From assembly GCA_910585615.1 (NCBI GenBank), contig CAJUFO010000021.1, forward strand, positions 1 to 59,924: a stretch of 59,924 bases of DNA. Reading direction: 5' to 3'. Of the stretch, positions 8,092 to 16,077 are shown piece by piece. Both the position numbers and the translations under genes were made by a program. Within the stretch, counting starts at the first letter, position 1. The number at the start of each line of letters is the position of its first letter. The stretch is from an uncultured Acetatifactor sp. (lineage in GTDB: Bacteria; Bacillota; Clostridia; Lachnospirales; Lachnospiraceae). The notes below the pieces were generated by a model. That model was given only the letters and a program-made list of their open reading frames with translations, was not told the origin of the DNA and did not search any database.

Positions 8092-10266
8092 ATGGACAAG
8101 AAACTGGAACTGTACTATGAGAAGCCCGCGTGGAGATGGGAGGAGACAATCTGCCTTGGAAACGGCAGGCTGGGAGCCATGGTCTGGGGCGTGCCCGGGA
8201 AGGAAATGCTGGGCCTGAACGAGGACAGCCTCTGGAGCGGCTACGAGAGGGACCGGACCAATCCGGAGGCCGCGGAGAGTCTGCAGGAGGCCCGCAGGCT
8301 GATATTCGAGGGGAGATGCGCGGAGGCGGAGGAGCTGATCCGCAGGCAGATGCTGGGAGAGTACGGCGAATCCTATCTCCCTCTGGGGAATCTGAATATC
8401 GTATACAAAAATCTGGAGGACAGTGAAGCCTTCAATGGCGGCGGAGTGCAGAACTACCGCCGCAGCCTGGATCTGGAGGAGGCGGTGGCGTATGTGGACT
8501 TTGACGCGGAGGGAGTCCACTACAGCCGGGAGATGTTCGTCACCTATCCGGGACAGGCCATTTTGGTGTCCCTGGGGGCATCGGAGCCTGTGATGGATCT
8601 GGTGGTGTCCCTGGGTTCCCTGCTGAAATGCCAGATGAAGGAAGGGCCGGAGGGCCTGGATTTCAGGGGGAGATGCCCGGAGCATCTGGATCCCGGCTAT
8701 ATCCGGGAAGGGGAGGAAGCTGTCGTCTGGGGATACAGAGGGAAACGGTTTTCCGGTAAAATCAGGGTGCTGGAGGGAGACGGGAAGGTGTCCGTGGAAT
8801 ATGGGCGGCTCTGGATCCGGGGCTGCTCCCGGGCGGTGCTCTCCGTAGAAGCGGTGCGGCCCGCCTCGCTGGAGGGCGATTATGAGGCCATCCGGAAAGC
8901 CCATGTGGACGACTACAGAAAAATCTTCGACAGCGTGGAGCTGTACCTGGGGGAGCAGCTGGAGCAGCCCACGGATGTGCGCCTGGAGAACCTGCGGGCA
9001 GGCGGGGAGGACAATGGGCTCTTCGGCCTGTATTTCCAGTACGGGCGCTATCTGATGATTGCCTCCTCCCGCAAGGGCAGCTTTCCCGCCAATCTCCAGG
9101 GCATCTGGAGCTGGCAGTGGCAGGCTCCCTGGAGCAGCAACTGGACCACCAATATCAACCTGGAGATGAACTACTGGCCGGCCATGAGCTGTGGGCTGGA
9201 GGAGTGCATGGAGCCCTATTTCTCCTATGTGGAGAAGCTGGCGGAGCACGGGGAGCATACGGCTGCCGTGAACTACCGCTGCCGGGGCAGCGTCCAGCAC
9301 CACAATGCGGATGCCTGGTATACCACCACTCCCATGGGCATGGGATACGGGAGCGAAAGAGGGGAGAAAGGCTGTGTCTCCTGGTCCATGTGGCCCATGG
9401 GGCTGGCGTGGCTGGCCCAGGAATTCTACCATTACTATGAGTACAGCGGGGACCGGGATTTTCTGCGCCGGAAGGCCTATCCCATGTTCCGGGCCAATGC
9501 CCTGTTTTTGGTGGACTGGCTGGTGGAGCATGAGGGGAGGTATGTCACATGTCCCTCCACGTCCCCGGAGAACCGCTACTACACCCCGGAGGGAGAGAGC
9601 TGCTGCGTCACCTACGGCTCCGCCATGGACCTGGAGCTGACGGAGGACGTGTTCCGGCATTTCCTGAAGATATGCGAGCTCCTTGACATAGAAGACCCGC
9701 TGATCCGGGAGGTGGAGGAGCGCCTGTCGAAGCTGGAGCCTGTGAAGAAGGGGAGCTTCGGCCAGATTCTGGAGTGGGCCGGGGAGTACCGGGAGGTGGA
9801 GCCGGGGCACAGGCATGTGTCCCATCTGTACGGCCTCTATCCGTCGGAGCTCTGGGCGGACAGGCAGGACATGATGGAGGCGGCCCGGATCTCCCTGGAG
9901 ACGCGGCTGAAGAACGGAGGCGGATACACGGGCTGGAGCTGCGCCTGGATCGTGAACCTGTTCGGCATATTGAAGGACGGGGAGGCGGCCTGGAAATATC
10001 TGCACATCCTGCTGACCAGGTCCACCTATCCCAATCTGTGGGATGCCCATGAGCCCTTCCAGATTGACGGGAACTTCGGCGGCATCGCGGGTATATGCAA
10101 TATGCTGGTGCAGGACCGGGGCGGGGAAGTCATGCTGCTGCCGGCGCTGCCGAAGCAGTTTGCCTCGGGCTATGCCAAGGGGCTTCGGATCAAGGGCGGA
10201 AAAGTGGTGGACATCGCCTGGGAAGACGGAAAACTCGTCTCATCGGAAATTCGTGAGAAAAACTGA
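8092..10266 (+). CDS. Glycoside hydrolase family 95 (alpha-L-fucosidase type)
   Basis: A 724-residue cytoplasmic enzyme of GH95, inverting glycosidases that mostly remove alpha-1,2-linked L-fucose. The N terminus carries the family hallmark GNGRLGAMVWG and NEDSLWSG. The (alpha/alpha)6 barrel has WSSNWTTNINLEMNYWP, PSTSPENRY with the expected general acid Glu493, and HEPFQIDGNFGG with Asp659; comparison is with the characterised Bifidobacterium AfcA family. The ATG at 8092 is preferred over an upstream in-frame ATG at 7984 because GGAGGAGCG precedes it and homology starts with LELYYEKPAWRW. Some GH95 members act on L-galactose, so the fucose specificity is inferred. Confidence 0.93.
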   Translation: MDKKLELYYEKPAWRWEETICLGNGRLGAMVWGVPGKEMLGLNEDSLWSGYERDRTNPEAAESLQEARRLIFEGRCAEAEELIRRQMLGEYGESYLPLGNLNIVYKNLEDSEAFNGGGVQNYRRSLDLEEAVAYVDFDAEGVHYSREMFVTYPGQAILVSLGASEPVMDLVVSLGSLLKCQMKEGPEGLDFRGRCPEHLDPGYIREGEEAVVWGYRGKRFSGKIRVLEGDGKVSVEYGRLWIRGCSRAVLSVEAVRPASLEGDYEAIRKAHVDDYRKIFDSVELYLGEQLEQPTDVRLENLRAGGEDNGLFGLYFQYGRYLMIASSRKGSFPANLQGIWSWQWQAPWSSNWTTNINLEMNYWPAMSCGLEECMEPYFSYVEKLAEHGEHTAAVNYRCRGSVQHHNADAWYTTTPMGMGYGSERGEKGCVSWSMWPMGLAWLAQEFYHYYEYSGDRDFLRRKAYPMFRANALFLVDWLVEHEGRYVTCPSTSPENRYYTPEGESCCVTYGSAMDLELTEDVFRHFLKICELLDIEDPLIREVEERLSKLEPVKKGSFGQILEWAGEYREVEPGHRHVSHLYGLYPSELWADRQDMMEAARISLETRLKNGGGYTGWSCAWIVNLFGILKDGEAAWKYLHILLTRSTYPNLWDAHEPFQIDGNFGGIAGICNMLVQDRGGEVMLLPALPKQFASGYAKGLRIKGGKVVDIAWEDGKLVSSEIREKN

Positions 10267-10283
10267 ATCTGTCGGGCGGACGC

Positions 10284-10317
10284 AAAGCCCCGCGGGGACT
10301 CTGGGCGCGGGGCTTTT
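10284..10317 (+). terminator. Rho-independent terminator after GH95
   Basis: A perfect 10-bp stem AAAGCCCCGC/GCGGGGCTTT (10284-10293/10307-10316) with a 13-base loop and a short T run, 18 bases after the GH95 stop codon. The T run is only four bases, so termination may be partial. Confidence 0.6.
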
Positions 10318-10416
10318 GCGGAAGATTGCCCCGGCTACGGATGGCGGGAGAAGGGCGCAGCCGTCCCAAGCAGGATATCCGGGCGTTTGGGGAGGACGGA
10401 GAGGGAAGGAATCTAT

Positions 10417-12534
10417 ATGGAGCGTATATTTGACGGAGCGGAATGGGTCTGGTGCAATGACAGCCCCCGGGCGGACGAGTACGGGGAGTTCGTGGACAGC
10501 TTTCCCTATGAGGCCGGGAGGGCGGTGCTGCGCATCTCGGCGGACAGCAATTATGCCGCCTATGTGAACGGAGAGCTGGCGGCGTGGGGGCAGTATCCGG
10601 ATTTCCCCTATGACAAGGTGTATGACGAGGTGGACATTTCGGATGTGTGCCGGAAGGGGGAGAACCGCCTGGCCATCGTGGTGTGGTACTATGGCATCAG
10701 CACCTCCTCCACCTATTACCGGGGCAGCGCGGGGCTGCTCTATGAGCTGGCAGGGGAGGAAGGGATATTGTGCAGGAGCGGCGGGGAGACCCTCTCCCGC
10801 ATGAGCAGGGCATACCTGAACCACAGGATGCATATCATCACCGGCCAGTTGGGGCTGGGCTACGGCTATGACGCCTCCAGGGAGGACGGCTGGATGACGG
10901 GGGAGCTTTCGGATTTCCGTCCTTCGGCGGCGGTGGAGCAGGAGCTGCCACTGCGTCTCAGGCCCATTGACAAGCTTGTTCTTCTGCCTGATGTGGATGG
11001 GGTGGAGTGTGCACGGATTGACGATTACACCGTAGTCTATGACCTGGGCAGCGAGCAGGTGGGGTTCCTGTGCCTGAAGCTGGATTCGCCCTGTGCCCAG
11101 GATATCACCATCGCCTATGGGGAACATATGGAGGACGGGCGGGTGCGGCGGATCATCGGCAGCAGGGACTTCAGCGTCTTCTACAGGGCGAAGGAGGGGC
11201 GCAACGTGTACCGCAATCCTTTCCGCAGGCTGGGCTGCCGCTATCTGGAGATCCGCTCCGAGCAGCCCGTGACGGTGGAGCAGCTTGGAATCGCGCCTAC
11301 CATGTATGTGCTGTCGGAGAGGGAGCGGCCCGGTCTGGATGCGTTCCAGGAGAAGGTTTACGATATGTGCGTGGAGACCCTGCACCTGTGCATGCATGAG
11401 CATTATGAGGACTGCCCCTGGAGGGAGCAGGCCCTGTATGCCATGGACAGCCGCAACCAGATGCTCTGCGGCTATTATGCCTTCGGGGAGTACCGTTTCC
11501 CCCGGGCCTCCCTGGAACTGATGTCCAAAGACAGGCGGGAGGACGGCCTGCTGTCGATCTGTTATCCCATTGAGATGGACTTCGTGATTCCGTCTTTTTC
11601 CCTGCATTATATCACGGAGTGCCGGGAATATCTGGACTACAGCGGTGACAGGGAGTTCCTGAGGGAGATATGGCCGAAGCTGGTGTCCGTGGCGGAGGCT
11701 TTCACGGGACGGATGGAAGAGGGGCATTCCATGGAAGAGGGGCTGGTGCTGCCCTTTGCGGGACGGGAGCGGTATTGGAACTTCTATGAATGGCGGGAGG
11801 GGCTGGACGGCTACGCAACGGATCCTTCCGTGCCGGATGTGCTGCTGAACAGCCTGCTGTCCCTTGCTTTGCAGCATCTTGCGTATATTGGGGAGAAGCT
11901 GGGAATGGAAGAGGGGCGTGCCGCGGAGGGAGAACGCGCCACGGAATGGGAGCGTGCCGCGGAGGGAGAACGCGCCGCGGAGGGAGAACGCGCCGCGGAA
12001 GGAGGACGTACCACGTCGGAGGTGCGCCCGGCGGAATGGAAGGAGGGCGCTCCGGCGGATTACAGGGCACTGGCGCGGCGGCTGAATCAGCGCATCTATG
12101 AGACGTTCTGGGACGAGGAGGCAAAACTTTGCCATAATCTGGCGACAGGAGGCGGGGCCAGCCAGCTGGGGAATGCCCTGGCCATCCTCTGCGGCGCTGT
12201 GGAAGGAGAGGAGGCCCTGGGCCTGTGCGAGCGGCTGCGGACGGATAAGACCCTGACGGAGGTGTCCCTGTCCATGCTCTGCTTTAAGTATGACGCCTGG
12301 CTGAAGGTGGACAGAGAGCGGTATGCGCCCGTGATTCTGGAGGATATCCGGCGCATTTATGCCCCCATGGCGGAGTACGGCGGCACCACGGTCTGGGAGA
12401 CGGAAGCAGGAGCCAGCGACTTCGACAATGCGGGAAGCCTCTGCCATGGCTGGAGCGCCATGCCGGTCTATTACTACCATATCCTGCTTGGACGGGCCGA
12501 CGGTTCGGGGCAATCCGACAAGGCGACAGAATAA
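10417..12534 (+). CDS. GH78-type six-hairpin glycosidase (alpha-L-rhamnosidase-like)
   Basis: A 705-residue cytoplasmic protein. The N-terminal part is a jelly-roll domain (ADSNYAAYVNGELA, then AYGEHMEDGRV) as in bacterial alpha-L-rhamnosidases. An alpha/alpha barrel follows, with the catalytic-region signature EDCPWREQALYAMD (Asp332, Glu337, Asp344) matching the acidic cluster of GH78. The start at 10417 has GGGAAGGA upstream; a TTG at 10387 is less likely. An unusual stretch at residues 501-542 is built from hexapeptide repeats of the type RAAEGE (see the repeat entry) and interrupts the barrel. L-rhamnose specificity is inferred from family only; together with GH36 and GH95 it completes a set of exo-acting enzymes for a branched oligosaccharide. 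Confidence 0.85.
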   Translation: MERIFDGAEWVWCNDSPRADEYGEFVDSFPYEAGRAVLRISADSNYAAYVNGELAAWGQYPDFPYDKVYDEVDISDVCRKGENRLAIVVWYYGISTSSTYYRGSAGLLYELAGEEGILCRSGGETLSRMSRAYLNHRMHIITGQLGLGYGYDASREDGWMTGELSDFRPSAAVEQELPLRLRPIDKLVLLPDVDGVECARIDDYTVVYDLGSEQVGFLCLKLDSPCAQDITIAYGEHMEDGRVRRIIGSRDFSVFYRAKEGRNVYRNPFRRLGCRYLEIRSEQPVTVEQLGIAPTMYVLSERERPGLDAFQEKVYDMCVETLHLCMHEHYEDCPWREQALYAMDSRNQMLCGYYAFGEYRFPRASLELMSKDRREDGLLSICYPIEMDFVIPSFSLHYITECREYLDYSGDREFLREIWPKLVSVAEAFTGRMEEGHSMEEGLVLPFAGRERYWNFYEWREGLDGYATDPSVPDVLLNSLLSLALQHLAYIGEKLGMEEGRAAEGERATEWERAAEGERAAEGERAAEGGRTTSEVRPAEWKEGAPADYRALARRLNQRIYETFWDEEAKLCHNLATGGGASQLGNALAILCGAVEGEEALGLCERLRTDKTLTEVSLSMLCFKYDAWLKVDRERYAPVILEDIRRIYAPMAEYGGTTVWETEAGASDFDNAGSLCHGWSAMPVYYYHILLGRADGSGQSDKATE
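11917..12042 (+). repeat. In-frame 18-bp tandem repeats inside the GH78-type gene
   Basis: Seven head-to-tail 18-bp units, the central ones close to CGCGCCGCGGAGGGAGAA, encode RAAEGE-like hexapeptides; the outer units are degenerate (RATEWE, RTTSEV, RPAEWK). The array is in frame and its length is a multiple of 18, so copy-number change would keep the gene intact. It encodes a charged, probably flexible or helical surface insertion. Confidence 0.9.
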
Positions 12535-12716
12535 GGATTGCCCTGCAGAAAAGGCAGTGCTGCGGCAGCGTGGACTTTAGCCCCGCTTATAGTGCGGAAT
12601 TCCCTATTGAAAAGCTCTTCCCGTATATTTATACTGAAACCGGATAGAGGGTTCACGGAGCGCTTCCCGGATTCCGGCGGGGGCCGCGTCTGTTTTTGAA
12701 GAAAGGAAAATGAGCG

Positions 12717-13136
12717 ATGGCAGAGATGGACTACAGAAGGGAAATAAACGAGGCGACATATGCGGGACAGGAGGCGCTGCGCAGTCTGGAGCAGGCCAAG
12801 GACTGTCTGAGCAGTGCAGGGAACTGGGGCATCGTGGACATGCTGGGCGGAGGGATGATTACTACCTTCATCAAGCGCTCCAAAATGAGGGACGCGGACG
12901 CGCTGGTGCAGCAGGCCCGCGCCGCCCTGAAGCGGTTCCAGAGGGAGCTGATGGACGTGGACAATATACCGGAGTTCCATATCCAGACAGGGGATTTCCT
13001 GACCTTCGCGGATTATTTCTTCGACGGGTTCGTGGCGGATATGCTGGTGCAGTCCAAGATAAACGATGCCAGGCGGCAGGTGGAGGATGCCATAGAGAAG
13101 GTGAATTACATCTTAGGGCAGCTGCGGCGGCTGTAG
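12717..13136 (+). CDS. Conserved small helical protein of unknown function
   Basis: A 139-residue soluble protein, mostly amphipathic helix. It has heptad-like stretches (EALRSLEQAKDCLSSA near residue 17, ADALVQQARAALKRFQ near residue 60, INDARRQVEDAIEKVNYI near the end) around a Gly-rich turn, GGGMITTFIKRSKM. No signal peptide or membrane segment. GAAAGGAAAATGAGCG precedes the ATG; a second ATG seven bases upstream is in another frame and gives a basic shadow protein. It is flanked by the GH78-type gene and a terminator and appears to be a single-gene unit. I do not recognise the family. Confidence 0.75.
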   Translation: MAEMDYRREINEATYAGQEALRSLEQAKDCLSSAGNWGIVDMLGGGMITTFIKRSKMRDADALVQQARAALKRFQRELMDVDNIPEFHIQTGDFLTFADYFFDGFVADMLVQSKINDARRQVEDAIEKVNYILGQLRRL

Positions 13137-13166
13137 CGGCAAAGCGGCCCGGACGGCAGGAGGAAT

Positions 13167-13211
13167 AAAAAGGGCCCCTCAAAAGCGCAAGGGATGCTTG
13201 GGGGGCTTTTT
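13167..13211. terminator. Bidirectional terminator between convergent genes
   Basis: AAAAAG and CTTTTT (13167-13172/13206-13211) flank an imperfect GC-rich stem with CCCC/GGGG and CAA/TTG pairs. It lies between the helical protein and the convergent Uma2 gene and can serve both strands. Confidence 0.65.
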
Positions 13212-13255
13212 GCTTGGAGCAAATGGTCTATGGCCTGGGGCTGCCGCGAAAAGGC

Positions 13256-13807
13256 TTACAGCCGCAGCTCCTCAAAGTCGATCCACAGGTCGTCATAGAG
13301 ATTGGCCTTTATCTTGTCCCGGAAGGTGTATGAGGTGACTTCAAACTTGGCTTCTTCCAGATGGTACGCATAGACGGTCTTTTTTGAGGGGTCAACAATC
13401 CAATATTCCTTCACCCCGGCATCCAGATAGAGTTTCAGCTTGCGCACATAGTCGTGGCTGGCCGTGCCGGGGGATATGATTTCCACGATCCAGTCAGGCG
13501 CGCCGGTACAGCCCCTGTCGGTCAGCTTGCCCGGGTCGCAGATTACGCTTATGTCCGGCTCTACTATCGTGCCGTAGTCGCTTTCGAACAGCTTAACCGC
13601 AAAAGGGGCCGGATAGACTCTGCAGCTTCCGTTTTTTGAATCGATATAATATGCAATTTTTTTGAATACAAAGCTGAGGATTTCCCGATGAATGCGGCTG
13701 GGCGCGGCCATATAATAGAACTGCCCATCAATCAGCTCTGCCCGGACATCCTCCGGCATGTTATAGTAATCCTCTTCCGTAAAGGTCTGTAACTGTGCTA
13801 ACGCCAT
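13256..13807 (-). CDS. Uma2 family (DUF820) endonuclease-like protein
   Basis: A 183-residue protein of the Uma2/DUF820 family, which has a PD-(D/E)XK nuclease fold. The fold's elements are visible: ELIDGQFYYMAAP, a central VEPDISVICDPG with the conserved acidic pair, DWIVEIISPGT with the EIxSP motif, and KLKLYLDAGVKEYWIVDP. The biological role of the family is not known; members are very numerous in some bacteria and also occur singly as here. The start at 13807 is chosen because AAAGGAG lies just upstream, and the longer in-frame start adds only non-conserved residues. It is a stand-alone gene. Confidence 0.9.
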   Translation of the reverse strand: MALAQLQTFTEEDYYNMPEDVRAELIDGQFYYMAAPSRIHREILSFVFKKIAYYIDSKNGSCRVYPAPFAVKLFESDYGTIVEPDISVICDPGKLTDRGCTGAPDWIVEIISPGTASHDYVRKLKLYLDAGVKEYWIVDPSKKTVYAYHLEEAKFEVTSYTFRDKIKANLYDDLWIDFEELRL

Positions 13808-13987
13808 CTTTTCCGCTCCTTTCATAGTATTGCTGCGCACGCTTCGGCGCACATGGAATCAGAAGCTGACACAATGCGCTTTCGTGTCAACATTATAGCA
13901 TGGCAGAGTGGAAATGAAAATATATTTTCCGGGTAAACTTTTTCGCAAGTATGCCGAAATAAAGAACATAAGGACAGGTAGCATGCT

Positions 13988-14137
13988 ATGGACAGCAGAC
14001 AGAGGTGGAGACACTGGTTTGCTGTCCTTTTTGGTTTCGTTGTCTGCATTGCGGCATCCGGAGGGCACAGGGAAGGGCCCGCAACGATTCGTGACATTAC
14101 AGGCCGCAGTTTGTTACATTATCCAAAGGAGGCATGA
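13988..14137 (+). CDS. Possible small membrane peptide (49 aa)
   Basis: A 49-codon frame in the 400-base gap before the response-regulator gene. It has AAGGACAGG upstream of the ATG and encodes a basic N terminus, one hydrophobic stretch (WFAVLFGFVVCIAA) and a hydrophilic tail. Size and position near a LytTR regulator recall signalling peptides, but it lacks the AgrD-type C-terminal acidic-proline segment. The frame may be chance. The rest of the gap shows no other clear feature; AAAGGAGG at 14125 precedes a start with only six codons. Confidence 0.2.
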   Translation: MDSRQRWRHWFAVLFGFVVCIAASGGHREGPATIRDITGRSLLHYPKEA

Positions 14138-14220
14138 CCGTCCTGTCGAAATAAAAAAAGAACGCGACCAAGTGGGCCGGAGCAGGAATCCGGAGGCCGC
14201 GTGATACTATGAGGTGGGGC

Positions 14221-14916
14221 ATGAGGGTCGCGATATGTGATGATGACAGGGAGAGCTGTGCCAGGCTGCGCAGCCTGATAAAGAAGCAGGAACCGGACTG
14301 CGAGGTGGCGTGCTTCGATACGGGGAAGCGTTTTCTGGAGGCTAAGGGGCATTTTGATATATTGCTTCTGGATATTCAGATGGAGGAGATGAGCGGGATA
14401 GAGGTGGCCAGGATCCTGCGCATCAACCAGGAGAAGACCATCCTGATATTTGTGACGGCCCTGAAGGAATACGCGGCGGAGGCTTTTGAGGTATCGGCTT
14501 TCTCCTATCTGCTCAAGCCCGTGGAGCCGGAGAAGTTCTGCAGGGTATTCCAGAGCGCCTGCCGGGAAGTCCGGAAAAACGAGAGCGCAGGCGGGAGCCA
14601 GCTTTTCTTCCAGACCAGGGCCAGAAGCTATGTGGTACAGAAGAAGGAGATCCTGTATGTGGAGAGCCATAAGCGGAAGGTGGAGATCCATACCCTGGGC
14701 GAGAACATCACGATCTATGCCACCATGAAGAGCATGGAAGAGCTGCTGGGAGACGGGTTCTTCCGCTGCCACAGGGGCTATCTGGTGAACCTGGCCTATG
14801 TGGCGGAATACGGGACAGGGGCCGTGCGGCTGAAGAACGGGGAGAATGTGTACCTAGCCAGGGAGAAGTATTCGGAATTTGCCAAAACGTATACAAAATA
14901 TCTAAAAACCGTGTAA
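14221..14916 (+). CDS. LytTR family response regulator (orphan)
   Basis: A 231-residue regulator with an N-terminal receiver domain and a C-terminal LytTR DNA-binding domain. The receiver has the acidic pair in MRVAICDDD, the phosphoacceptor Asp51 in LLLDIQM, and the conserved Lys in YLLKPVEP. The LytTR domain starts near residue 130 (FFQTRARSYVV, ILYVESHKRKVEIHT, FFRCHRGYLVNLAYV). An ATG at 14209 is in frame and also possible; GGAGG lies 12 bases before it. No histidine kinase gene is adjacent, so the signal partner is elsewhere. Family members control virulence, bacteriocin or competence genes by binding paired direct repeats. Confidence 0.92.
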   Translation: MRVAICDDDRESCARLRSLIKKQEPDCEVACFDTGKRFLEAKGHFDILLLDIQMEEMSGIEVARILRINQEKTILIFVTALKEYAAEAFEVSAFSYLLKPVEPEKFCRVFQSACREVRKNESAGGSQLFFQTRARSYVVQKKEILYVESHKRKVEIHTLGENITIYATMKSMEELLGDGFFRCHRGYLVNLAYVAEYGTGAVRLKNGENVYLAREKYSEFAKTYTKYLKTV

Positions 14917-15072
14917 TTCGCCGGGCCCGCGGCCGGACATTCGGGAAAGCCTCCCTTCGGATCGGCATCCCCGGTTCGGCGGCCCGGGCTGAAAGCGGGA
15001 TAGGCAGGGCAGGCTTCGGTTAAAAGCAGATAAGGACTATATATAGATCATGACAGAAATGAGGGATGAAAC

Positions 15073-15735
15073 ATGAGAATCAGAACAGGAATCAGAAGGA
15101 CTACCACACAGATGCTGAACCACAGCAGGAGGAGGACGAGCCTGTCGGCATCCAGGCGCAGCTCCCTGCTGAGCGCGGCCCGGAACAATTCAGGGCTCCA
15201 GAACAGCAGGCTGGGCATGATGCTGAACGCCAACAGCGTCCAGAGCGCAAGGCTGCTTCGGAGCAATTACGAGAAGCTGGAGAAGTCCGCCACCTCCCTG
15301 AAGGAGCAGACCAAGCTCCTGGCGGAGAAAGCGGATGTGGGCGGCAAGGACTTGACCGGCACGGCGGCCAATGTGGTGCAGCATTATAACGATACCATGG
15401 AGGGGCTGAGGAAGTCCTCCGGTATCCTGAATGATTATTATCGTCAGACCATGAAGGAAATCGCCGCCTCCAACAAGGATAAGCTGGAGGAGGTCGGCAT
15501 CACGGTCAGGAAGGACGGCACCCTTGCCCTGAACAAGGATAAGCTGGCTGAGGCGGACGCAGAGAAGGTCAAGGCGGCCCTGGGCGCTTCCGGGGACTTC
15601 GCAAAGAGGATGCAGGCCGTGGCTTCCAGGGCAGCCGACAACGCGGCTGTCAGCGCCACAAACGCAGCCAGCCAGTATACCTCCAGCGGGGCTCTGACCA
15701 ATTCCTATCTGAGCCGCTACAATTTCCGCGGATAG
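15073..15735 (+). CDS. FliD-like / flagellar-associated protein of unknown role
   Basis: A 220-residue protein with a very basic, Ser-rich N terminus (about residues 1-50), then a helical region. The middle segment, GITVRKDGTLALNKDKLAE followed by KVKAALGASGDFAKRMQAV, strongly resembles part of the flagellar cap protein FliD, but the protein is much shorter than FliD and lacks its other domains. It ends TNSYLSRYNFRG. It may be an adaptor or secreted substrate tied to the flagellar export system (inference). It is followed by another protein starting MRIxTG at 16078. The ribosome site is weak (GAGGGATG). No sigma-28 promoter consensus was seen upstream. Confidence 0.6.
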   Translation: MRIRTGIRRTTTQMLNHSRRRTSLSASRRSSLLSAARNNSGLQNSRLGMMLNANSVQSARLLRSNYEKLEKSATSLKEQTKLLAEKADVGGKDLTGTAANVVQHYNDTMEGLRKSSGILNDYYRQTMKEIAASNKDKLEEVGITVRKDGTLALNKDKLAEADAEKVKAALGASGDFAKRMQAVASRAADNAAVSATNAASQYTSSGALTNSYLSRYNFRG

Positions 15736-15791
15736 CGTGAGAAGAAGTTCCAGGCGGCCAGGGTACGCACGCCAAGAACTTCCAGGATAGC

Positions 15792-15917
15792 ATGCGGATG
15801 GGTTCGCATTGCAATCCGGTCTCACAGTGCGAGGAGTGCATCTGCACGGAAGAATGCCCCGAGTGCGGGCATTCTTCCGGACTTATACTGCATAACGCTG
15901 AATACTGCCTAATGTAA
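15792..15917 (+). CDS. Possible Cys-rich micropeptide (41 aa)
   Basis: A 42-codon frame with AGGA upstream encodes a peptide with seven cysteines, including the cluster CEECICTEECPEC. Its end runs into the palindromic repeat at 15884. Against a real gene: part of the Cys-rich coding is also a perfect 13-bp inverted repeat (15847-15879), which may be the real feature. Low confidence. Confidence 0.2.
   Translation: MRMGSHCNPVSQCEECICTEECPECGHSSGLILHNAEYCLM
15847..15879. terminator. Strong hairpin after the FliD-like gene
   Basis: A perfect 13-bp inverted repeat CGGAAGAATGCCC/GGGCATTCTTCCG with a 7-base loop, about 110 bases after the stop codon of the FliD-like gene. No T run follows, so it is either a factor-dependent or weak terminator, or an RNA 3'-end stabiliser. 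Confidence 0.4.
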
Positions 15918-15985
15918 TCATGCGATTGAACCAGTCAGCGTTATGCAGTCTGGTTTCACGGCAAGTGAAATCGTTAGGCAGTATA
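15884..15985. repeat. Palindromic repeat element, copy 2
   Basis: A 102-base sequence aligned without gaps to 799-900, with about five substitutions. It keeps the inner 15-bp inverted pair (core CTGCATAACGCTGA/TCAGCGTTATGCAG) and ends in GGCAGTATA. Unlike copy 1, its right end (TTAGGCAGTAT) pairs perfectly with its own internal ATACTGCCTAA, so the substitution preserves a stem. It sits between two genes and is non-coding. Confidence 0.85.
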
Positions 15986-16077
15986 CATTGATGCGGCGCT
16001 GGCCGTGCGGTATGCACGGAAATGTGGTTGGAGTACGTGGGGCTGTCCGGGAGGCAGCCTGGAAGGAGAGATATGTT

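Noticed and set aside
11917..12042. Possible CRISPR or intergenic repeat array
   Set aside because: The 18-bp units are contiguous, in frame with a glycosidase gene and encode a hexapeptide repeat.
14125..14160. Strong ribosome site AAAGGAGG followed by ATG
   Set aside because: The frame has just six codons before a stop; it could be a leader peptide but there is no supporting structure.
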